A stretch of 22,944 nucleotides of DNA. Origin: Pseudomonadota bacterium. Its GTDB lineage: Bacteria; Pseudomonadota; Gammaproteobacteria; Burkholderiales; Burkholderiaceae_D. Positions within the stretch are counted from its first letter, which is position 1. The number at the start of each line of letters is the position of its first letter. Below, in pieces: positions 17,618 through 22,944 of the stretch. The notes beneath the pieces were generated by a model. It did not search any database. It worked only from the letters and a program-made list of their open reading frames with translations, and had not been told where the DNA came from. The stretch lies in the NCBI GenBank assembly GCA_023422955.1, contig JAFAGG010000121.1:1-22944 (forward strand). Reading direction: 5' to 3'. Position numbers and translations under genes: made by a program.

Positions 17618-17995
17618 CGGGAACTCCGCGGGTAGTTAAGATAACGTCAAGGATAGCATCAGCCTCGAAAAAAAGCCCAAGCAGGCGTGCCAGCAAGAGT
17701 TGCGTGGTATAGACGCAGAGGATGAAAGCCATTGCAAGTGACAGCTTTGCCATTTGACTTGCTTGAAGGGCAGACACTTGCTGCTTACAACTTTTTATAT
17801 AGGCACCTTGGCCGAGTCTTCGAATCCTATTATTTTCTTAGCTCTGATTTCTCTGCTTCGCTGTGATAAATCGGTGATCCAAAAGTCGGCTTATCCATTT
17901 ATGAATACAGGTAAGGCGTATTTCTCATATTGCACATCACAATTTGATGTGCATTTGCTATACTGGTGATACACATCATTATATGACGCGCATCG
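17618..17995. other. Divergent gap between cytochrome b561 and fic
   Basis: These 378 bases hold no supported gene. The right-hand 65 bases carry the fic promoter repeats, listed separately. An 80-odd-codon hydrophobic minus-strand frame around 17640-17777 has no ribosome-binding site and overlaps the b561 start, so it is not called. This gap is also the likely left edge of the accessory region. Confidence 0.5.
17931..17978 (+). promoter_or_regulatory. fic promoter with three TGCACATCA-type half-sites
   Basis: A perfect 9-bp inverted repeat, TGCACATCA (17931-17939) and TGATGTGCA (17945-17953), is separated by CAATT. Right after it comes an extended -10 box, TGCTATACT (17956-17964), and then a third, partial half-site ACACATCA (17971-17978) at the expected start of transcription. 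No good -35 box is present, in keeping with an extended -10 promoter. The layout is that of a repressor-controlled promoter. The winged-helix tail of the Fic protein itself is a candidate ligand (inference). Confidence 0.65.
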
Positions 17996-19138
17996 ATGGA
18001 CTTTACACCTCACTATATCTGGCAAGCTGCCGACTGGCCGCAGTTCCGATATGCGGCAGAGCAGCTTATGCCCGTGCTGTCTCAGGCTCGGGTCAATCAG
18101 GGCATTTTGCTGGGCAAGGCGCAGTCGCTGGGGCTGGACAGCCTGCCGGCCACAGAAAACGAGGTCTGGGTATCCGAAGCACTGGCCACGGCGGAGATCG
18201 AGGGAGAAAAACTCAACCTGGACGCGGTGCGGTCGTCGGTGGCGCGCAGATTGGGGCTTCTGGAAGAGTCGCCGGCACCTGTCCAGCGCAACGTCGAGGG
18301 CTTGCTCGATGTGATGGCCGACGCTTCTCAAAATTGGCATCAGCCGCTGACGCTAGAACGCTTGTACGGTTGGCAAGCGGCGCTTTTCCCGACTGGTTAT
18401 TCGGGACTTCATCAAATCAGGGTGGGCGCCTTTAGGGAGACGCCGATCGCGGTGATGTCGGGCCCGGCCGGCAGGGAGAAAGTCCACTACGAAGCACCAG
18501 CGCCGGACACGCTTATGGTGGAAATGACGCATTTTCTGGATTGGTTCGAACAATCCAGAGCGCAGGGTGGCGCGGGGGAGGAAGGCTTGCTGCGCGCCGG
18601 CCTGGCGCACTTGTGGTTTGAGACCATCCATCCATTCGAGGATGGGAATGGGCGAGTGGGGCGCGCGCTGGTCGATCTGGCGCTGGCCCAGGACACGAAG
18701 CGTCCTACGCGTCTGTATGGCTTGTCGCGGCAGTTGGCTCGGGAGAGAAGTGAGTATTACCGCCAGCTGGAACAGGCCCAGAAAGGCACGATGGACCTCA
18801 CGCCCTGGCTGCACTGGTTCGTGGAGCAGTTCAATGACGCCTGTCTGGATTCCGTGCGGATCATAGAAGGTTCACTGGAAAAGGCCAACTTCTGGGCCAC
18901 GCATGCCGGTGTCTCGCTGTCGCCGGCGCAGACCAAAACCATCAAGGTGCTGCTCGAAGCCGGTCGCGGCGGATTTGATGGCGGCATGAGCACGAGCAAA
19001 TATGCCAGTCTCAATCGTGTCTCGACGGCCACGGCCTCAAGGGACTTGGCGGCGTTGACCAAGGCTGGCTTGCTGGCATCTACCGGTCAGGGCAAGGCCA
19101 CGCGCTACTGGATCAAGCTGCCGGGATGGGCCGGTTAA
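17996..19138 (+). CDS. Fic family protein adenylyltransferase, class II (DUF4172-Fic-wHTH)
   Basis: This 380-aa cytoplasmic protein transfers AMP (possibly another nucleotide) to target-protein hydroxyls. The N-terminal DUF4172 domain (about 5-90) starts HYIWQAADWPQFRY and carries the self-inhibitory helix T65-A-E-I-E69-G70, a perfect [S/T]xxxE[G/N] motif. The Fic core (about 115-275) has the canonical catalytic loop HPFEDGNGRVGR at 212-223, with H212 as base. The C-terminal winged helix (about 305-376) contains SLNRVSTATASRDLAALTKAGLL. Order and length match Shewanella SoFic (372 aa). All key residues are intact, so it is predicted active but held off in cis; no separate antitoxin gene is adjacent. 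The ATG at 17996 has no Shine-Dalgarno site and lies about 25 bases from the predicted transcript start. The target is unknown. Confidence 0.93.
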   Translation: MDFTPHYIWQAADWPQFRYAAEQLMPVLSQARVNQGILLGKAQSLGLDSLPATENEVWVSEALATAEIEGEKLNLDAVRSSVARRLGLLEESPAPVQRNVEGLLDVMADASQNWHQPLTLERLYGWQAALFPTGYSGLHQIRVGAFRETPIAVMSGPAGREKVHYEAPAPDTLMVEMTHFLDWFEQSRAQGGAGEEGLLRAGLAHLWFETIHPFEDGNGRVGRALVDLALAQDTKRPTRLYGLSRQLARERSEYYRQLEQAQKGTMDLTPWLHWFVEQFNDACLDSVRIIEGSLEKANFWATHAGVSLSPAQTKTIKVLLEAGRGGFDGGMSTSKYASLNRVSTATASRDLAALTKAGLLASTGQGKATRYWIKLPGWAG

Positions 19139-19462
19139 GCGGTACTTTACTTACTAGAGTTTGAGTATGGAATCAAAAACTAGATCTTGGGACATTGGAA
19201 GTAAATAGGTTTCAAGTATGCCAAAAGGCTGTTGTAACTCCTTTTGTTCAGAATTTGAAACTCAAATAGTTCCGAGCGCTCCAATATTGCATTATTCGCC
19301 TTCCGCAGCTCGCGGCGTAAACGAACATTCTTCGTACTGTGGGAGAAGTGTTGCGTTTCATTTTATTTGAATGAGCCTTAATTGTATGGAGTAACCAAAC
19401 AAATCCTCCTTATTTATTGTGTGCAAGCGTTGCGCCCTTTATCTGACAAACTTTGTTGCCTC

Positions 19463-19492
19463 CTGTTGCGAGCCATTTTGCAACAGCTTTTT
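19463..19492 (+). terminator. Hairpin with T-run, candidate terminator
   Basis: CTGTTGC (19463-19469) pairs perfectly with GCAACAG (19480-19486) across a 10-base loop and is followed by CTTTTT. It lies 325 bases after the fic stop, so it ends either a long fic transcript or an unrecognised non-coding RNA. Confidence 0.5.
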
Positions 19493-19621
19493 ACGACAAG
19501 ACTGCACGCCTTTTATCGATTGTTGCGCGTCGAGAGCCGTAAGTGGCAGTTTTTCTTTTATGTTCGAGAAAGAGAGGGAAACCCTATTTTGTGGTTTGTT
19601 TAATTTCAGCGTTCTAGTGCG

Positions 19622-19650
19622 TTACGGTAGCTAGTGCAATGCGCTATTAT
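19622..19650 (+). promoter_or_regulatory. Candidate sigma-70 promoter
   Basis: TTACGG (19622-19627) and TATTAT (19645-19650) are 17 bases apart and point toward the orphan CxxC protein gene. The transcript would start near 19657. TAGTGC occurs on both sides of the -35 box (from 19616 and 19632). Confidence 0.4.
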
Positions 19651-19673
19651 TTCGCCCATCTTGAAATACAGCA

Positions 19674-20936
19674 ATGCGCATACTTGGATGGGGGCGAGAA
19701 GTGGTATCAAAGAAGTACATGATTTGCCTTCAGACCTCTGACGAGCAAGAAATTGATATGGCACTGAGGTACTGGGCTCTGGACGCTAATGGAAAGTGGG
19801 CTGAGAGTGTAGGGGCTATTGCACAGTTTTATGGGATTTCCAAGCATGAACTCCCCATGCGAGTTCAAACAGTGGCATCTGCTCACGATTTGGAAAGCCG
19901 CTGCTTTTGGTGTGAGACGCCAGAGCCGCTGACATCCCGTACTTCACTGACCTCGACTTACTCGCGTAACAGCGGATTTCGCCGTTATCAGAAGCCTTCT
20001 GGAGCGCAACTGTGTCCAAGTTGCGAAGCCATAAATCAGCAGAGGCACCAAGAGGCCGTGCAAGCGGAACAACGTGAGCGACGGGATAAAATTAATCAAG
20101 CTTTAGCTCAGGTGACTCTGCGTCAAGTTAGGCTGAGTCTTGATGAACTATCGGTAATCGACGCCGCATACTTCCTTTCTTTATTACTCGCCGCTCAGCC
20201 TGAAGTCGATCAAGACGAGTCAGAATTTTTTATCTTGAGCAGTGTACTTTCCGGTAGCGAGCGCGTCGACGGGGAAATATGCCAACGCCTTTTCACCATC
20301 GGTGCGATCACTCCATCAGCCAAGGGCGGTCTAGGTGCATTTGAAATTCGCGATGACGGAAAGATTTCTTTCGCTTGGCCGAACGTGCCTTGGGAACTCG
20401 GTCCTGGAATTAAGGACATCCCTTACCTGAATCTCTGCGATCAATTATCCACGTTGCTAGATGGTTCGAAGGCAACGTCTGATGGAATTGAGAAGATGTG
20501 GCTAGACGTCGCGTCCGCCGAATGTGAGACCGTGCTATTGGATCAAATTAACCACTATTATCTAGGCGATTACGTGGTGGGTGATAAAACACTTCAGGCG
20601 TTTCATTACGCACTGGAGCGCTTCAGTATCCCTCGGGTCTGGGGAATCATTTACTCTGTGACGAAGAATGCTGCGTCGCTCAAGCAAAGCCGAGAATTCA
20701 CAATTCCGCATATCAGAAATATGCTCCCCGGAATGATCATCCGCTTCGTCGATCGGGCGCTCGATCAAAAATGGAACGTTTATGCTAGGACGCGCAAGGA
20801 ATACCACGTTGAGAGCATGCTGACCTCAGTTTTCTTCGGCCGCGTCTTACGTCAATCATTGGACGGCTTTCATTCTGCGACGACGAACTCCATCCGGCAA
20901 GGGATTAATTCTGCTGGCCCGGATCATAAGCCCTGA
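19674..20936 (+). CDS. Hypothetical protein with two CxxC pairs (zinc-ribbon-like), up to 420 aa
   Basis: No family is recognised. Numbering is from the ATG at 19674. Residues 42-66 (WAESVGAIAQFYGISKHELP) look like a helix-turn-helix. C77-F-W-C80 and C114-P-S-C117 form a likely four-cysteine zinc site, with a Ser/Thr/Arg-rich loop between. A charged, probably coiled-coil helix follows (about 120-147). The remaining 270 residues are mixed helix and strand with no motif I can name; no membrane segment or signal peptide is visible. The start is uncertain: ATG 19674 has almost no leader; GTG 19701 has a G-rich stretch upstream; ATG 19719 has AAGAAG. The gene is lower in GC than the core genes and flanked by other orphans, suggesting horizontal transfer. 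A DNA- or RNA-binding role is only a guess. Confidence 0.8.
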   Translation: MRILGWGREVVSKKYMICLQTSDEQEIDMALRYWALDANGKWAESVGAIAQFYGISKHELPMRVQTVASAHDLESRCFWCETPEPLTSRTSLTSTYSRNSGFRRYQKPSGAQLCPSCEAINQQRHQEAVQAEQRERRDKINQALAQVTLRQVRLSLDELSVIDAAYFLSLLLAAQPEVDQDESEFFILSSVLSGSERVDGEICQRLFTIGAITPSAKGGLGAFEIRDDGKISFAWPNVPWELGPGIKDIPYLNLCDQLSTLLDGSKATSDGIEKMWLDVASAECETVLLDQINHYYLGDYVVGDKTLQAFHYALERFSIPRVWGIIYSVTKNAASLKQSREFTIPHIRNMLPGMIIRFVDRALDQKWNVYARTRKEYHVESMLTSVFFGRVLRQSLDGFHSATTNSIRQGINSAGPDHKP

Positions 20937-20938
20937 GA

Positions 20939-20986
20939 TGCAAGATACTTTTGCATGCAAAGATGATGCACCACCCTGCAAAGATG
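20939..20986. repeat. Short direct repeats and palindrome between convergent genes
   Basis: TGCAAAGATG occurs at 20956-20965 and 20977-20986 (offset 21), and a shorter form TGCAAGAT at 20939-20946. TTTGCATGCAAA at 20950-20961 is a perfect 12-bp palindrome. There is no T-run, so it is not a standard terminator. Confidence 0.55.
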
Positions 20987-21039
20987 TGGCCGCGTTAGCA
21001 ATCATGCGTGCGCTATATTTGCTCTGGCAAAGGCGTTAG

Positions 21040-21462
21040 TCAGTCTAAGCGGCTACAAGTCCAGCGTGTGGTGACTGCATTATCGTAAGGGGTAAGGGTT
21101 TTTAGATTTCCTTTGCCCCAGTCCACTATGAGAATATCGGGAGCAAACTCTAGGCCATCGCTGCTACGGCTCTCTAGTAGGATGATGGTGTGCGGCTCTT
21201 CCCAATTGAGATCAGTACGAGAATCCTTTGGATTGCTGTCATGAGAGTGTGTGACTTTTCGGACACCGGCAAATTCTTTTCGATATGAGCGCGCCTTTCT
21301 AGTCTCAAAGACGGTAAGCGATGCTTTGCTTGTTATTTCAAAGCGCTTTATTTCGCTTCCATCCTTCGCAGAAGGCAACCAGCAGTCTAAAGTTTTGGAA
21401 TATGCGGGGCTCTGGATGCAGGCTATCAAGGCAAAGATAACGGCGCTTTTTGTGAAATACAT
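21040..21462 (-). CDS. Small exported hypothetical protein, 140 aa
   Basis: No family is recognised. A clear Sec-type signal peptide (positive K5, hydrophobic core about 6-16, likely cleavage near SPAYS-K, residues 18-23) predicts export to the periplasm; there is no lipobox cysteine at the cleavage site. The mature protein of about 118 aa is charged and probably beta-rich. It has just two cysteines, C27 near its N-terminus and C136 near the C-terminus, well placed for a disulfide joining the two ends. The ATG at 21460-21462 follows an AGGG ribosome-binding site at a seven-base spacing. It is convergent with the CxxC orphan gene and likely monocistronic. Confidence 0.75.
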   Translation of the reverse strand: MYFTKSAVIFALIACIQSPAYSKTLDCWLPSAKDGSEIKRFEITSKASLTVFETRKARSYRKEFAGVRKVTHSHDSNPKDSRTDLNWEEPHTIILLESRSSDGLEFAPDILIVDWGKGNLKTLTPYDNAVTTRWTCSRLD

Positions 21463-21545
21463 AGGAGTTCCCTGTCGGTTTTGTCAATTCTCCCACAAAG
21501 ATCGCTATACACCTACCTTCGTTCCAGCATGACTGCGATGCCACA

Positions 21546-21677
21546 CTATCTCCAGCGCTTCGGGTGTCTCAAGCTGTAACGAACAATGTCGTACACAATC
21601 ACTCTAACCAGCCAGAAAATCGCTGTGTACAAGTCGGAAAAGCACCATCCGTAATGACGTCCGTCCAGGGACAGCAT
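21546..21677 (-). CDS. Possible 43-aa single-pass membrane protein
   Basis: This frame begins with an ATG ten bases after the stop of the 377-codon orphan gene on the same strand, which suits translational coupling. AAGGGG, inside the upstream gene's last codons, is 14 bases away, a weakly placed ribosome-binding site. The product has one likely membrane helix (about 17-33, YTAIFWLVRVIVYDIV) and a basic C-terminal tail (RHPKRWR), a common layout for small inner-membrane proteins. The frame is open for 19 more codons upstream to an ATG at 21734. Evidence is thin and it may be a chance frame. Confidence 0.3.
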   Translation of the reverse strand: MLSLDGRHYGWCFSDLYTAIFWLVRVIVYDIVRYSLRHPKRWR

Positions 21678-21687
21678 TTTGAGGATA

Positions 21688-22821
21688 TCAAATCCCCTTA
21701 AGTCGGGTCGATTGCGCCTGAATTGCCTTCGCATTCTCTTCAGAAGAAATCTGGGTTACGAGCCACGCATACTCATCCTTCAAGCTCGTTTCGTTGATCC
21801 GGTTTGCGAGCATCTCCGAGTTCTCCACTAACGTGAAGTTATCCAGCGTATTAAACGGACTGTCTTCCTCGTAAATAGCTAAGAACCTCCTCAGGCCTTT
21901 TTCAGTAGAACAGATTTTCTCCACCATTTTGTACGTTTCCGAATATGCCAAATTCAGTTGAGCGAACCGGTAAAGAATTGCGTGCATTCTTGTTTCATTA
22001 AGAAGAGTTTCAGCTTCGACGCGATTCCGGACATGGGTCGACCAAATGGCAATAGCGTTGTTAACCACGGAGTCATCAGGTACTAACTGTTGCTCCAAAG
22101 GCTTTTTCATCTCTGGACGGACAGGCCACTTTCCTTGCTCGGCTGCCGCTTCTAGCAATAGTTCTTCCGAGATCGATAGCGGGGCCTTGTTAATGACTAG
22201 GAGGAAGGGCTCGGTTTTTATGTCCTTGTCGGCCAGCTTAATTAGTCTCGTCAAAACCATATTTAACACACTGACCAATTCGCGTGTCAGCTCGGAAGCA
22301 GTTTCAGCGAGAATTGCACGATCGACGATGATTTCCGTACAGCCCGTCACATCCGGCGAAGTGCAGGAGGGCAGGTAATTATGGATCCATTGAAGCAAGA
22401 AAACCAGTTCTGAATGGGTGCCGGTGGCTAGCGACTCTGTTAAGAGAGGTGGCTGTGAAAGCATCCTATGGATGTCGCCGGCTTCTGGGACGCTCTCAAG
22501 CGACATCATACGGAAATAGCGGGCCAGTCGGTCTGGATCGGCGATATGTAGCTCATCCTCGGGAGAACCCTCATGTTTTCCTGCTCTTCCTGGAAAAAGA
22601 AATGCGCAGGCATTCGTTGCCACAGCCCGGTCGGGCTCCTGCTCGGGCATATGTTTAGCCCAACGCACCTGCTCTTTTTCCCGTTCGGCCTCAAGTTCAG
22701 CCCATGCAGCCCAGTCGAAATCATCATCATTGAAGCTGGAGTCTCCACGAAAGGCATGGCCAGTGAAATCAGTTGGATGGCTGTGGACCCTCTCGCGGAT
22801 CTCGGGAAAACGTTGGGACAC
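21688..22821 (-). CDS. Orphan hypothetical protein, 5' end cut by an IS3-family insertion
   Basis: No family is recognised. The visible 377 residues start with a GTG at 22821, only ten bases from the IS end. The frame stays open through the junction (F-E-A before the GTG) until a stop inside the element, so the true N-terminus was probably lost to the insertion. Features: an acidic, Asp/Trp/Glu-rich segment (FNDDDFDWAAWAELEAEREK, about 30-49), then a mostly helical body without membrane segments, including a long amphipathic stretch (about 175-205, LTRELVSVLNMVLTRLIKL). Cysteines are scattered without a metal-site pattern. GAGG just before the GTG could allow re-initiation, so a shortened product is possible. 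The complete gene, if it persists elsewhere, would be longer. Confidence 0.7.
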   Translation of the reverse strand: MSQRFPEIRERVHSHPTDFTGHAFRGDSSFNDDDFDWAAWAELEAEREKEQVRWAKHMPEQEPDRAVATNACAFLFPGRAGKHEGSPEDELHIADPDRLARYFRMMSLESVPEAGDIHRMLSQPPLLTESLATGTHSELVFLLQWIHNYLPSCTSPDVTGCTEIIVDRAILAETASELTRELVSVLNMVLTRLIKLADKDIKTEPFLLVINKAPLSISEELLLEAAAEQGKWPVRPEMKKPLEQQLVPDDSVVNNAIAIWSTHVRNRVEAETLLNETRMHAILYRFAQLNLAYSETYKMVEKICSTEKGLRRFLAIYEEDSPFNTLDNFTLVENSEMLANRINETSLKDEYAWLVTQISSEENAKAIQAQSTRLKGI

Positions 22822-22831
22822 GGCCTCAAAC

Positions 22832-22944
22832 TGAAGCGCCCCGGGATTTGTGGAGGCTCCTTAATCTGAGAGAATGGAGCCATGAAGAAATCCAATAAGT
22901 TTTCCCCTGAAGTACGTGAACGAGCGGTTCGCATGGTGCTGGAG
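22832..22944 (+). mobile_element. Left end of an IS3-family insertion sequence (partial)
   Basis: The element begins with TGAAGCGCCCCGGGATTTG, TG being the usual first bases of IS3 terminal repeats, about 50 bases ahead of a typical IS3 orfA. It runs off the window, so the right end, target duplication and orfB cannot be seen. Bases 22829-22831 (AAC) would be the left copy of a 3-bp target duplication if the boundary is right. Confidence 0.75.
22882..22944 (+). CDS. IS3-family transposase OrfA, N-terminal fragment
   Basis: Only the first 21 residues are in the window. They start MKKSNKFSPEVRERAVRMV, the standard opening of the IS3-family OrfA helix-turn-helix DNA-binding protein. In this family OrfA is joined to the DDE-type OrfB by -1 frameshifting; that part lies outside. 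GGAG at 22876-22879 is close to the ATG. The gene runs divergently from the orphan gene the element has cut. Confidence 0.88.
   Translation, partial: MKKSNKFSPEVRERAVRMVLE

Larger units (their letters stand above)
19139..19673. other. AT-rich gap with no supported gene
   Basis: These 535 bases are clearly more AT-rich than the core region. Two overlapping frames of about 70 codons (19382-19603 and 19419-19634) have no ribosome-binding site and no protein character and are not called. The gap holds an isolated hairpin with a T-run (19463-19492) and, at its right end, a candidate promoter (19622-19650) for the next gene. Confidence 0.5.

Noticed and set aside
17800..17840. TTCGAATCC (17819-17827) resembles a tRNA T-loop, next to GGCCGAG at the likely island edge, suggesting a tRNA remnant or attachment site.
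   Set aside because: No acceptor, anticodon or T-stem pairing can be built around it, and no second copy was seen in the window. A nine-base match is weak.
17754..17969. A 71-codon plus-strand frame in the gap upstream of fic.
   Set aside because: It has no ribosome-binding site and runs through the fic promoter repeats; more likely chance.

Overview
The window reads as a betaproteobacterial chromosome, most like Oxalobacteraceae (Herminiimonas/Janthinobacterium type). This rests on moderately high GC, codon use and the look of the RecBCD, pirin and PaeA/CorC-type proteins. No rRNA gene was seen, so the placement is an inference.

Positions 1-3760 carry an electrophile/quinone-type cluster. 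An AzoR-type FMN oxidoreductase and a YhhW-type pirin (quercetinase fold) lie on the minus strand. They diverge from a LysR regulator of the YhaJ type, and a second, full-length pirin follows on the plus strand. A 52-bp tract of thirteen four-base units sits directly upstream of the azoR ribosome-binding site. Positions 3760-4800 hold two short orphan genes and a strong intrinsic terminator.

Positions 5001-14046 are a compact recC-recB-recD operon with 4-base ATGA overlaps at both junctions. It encodes the complete RecBCD helicase/nuclease: both ATPase motor sites and the RecB nuclease residues are present. The ptrA gene that separates recC from recB in E. coli is absent. A small helical, cysteine-containing protein with an internal repeat follows. 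Beyond it, on the minus strand, are a CNNM/CBS/CorC membrane protein, an aldo/keto reductase and a cytochrome b561.

From about 17.6 kb the character changes to accessory DNA: longer gaps, visibly lower GC after 19.1 kb, orphan genes and an insertion sequence. It starts with a self-inhibited (class II) Fic AMP-transferase whose extended -10 promoter is ringed by three copies of a TGCACATCA half-site. Next come a 535-base gap with an isolated hairpin/T-run, an orphan protein with two CxxC pairs, a small exported protein, and an orphan gene whose 5' end abuts the left end of an IS3-family element. The element's orfA runs off the window.

The points most worth a second look are the Fic promoter repeats, the IS-cut orphan gene, the CxxC orphan protein, the tetranucleotide tract and the internally repeated small helical protein. 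No tRNA, rRNA or CRISPR array was seen.
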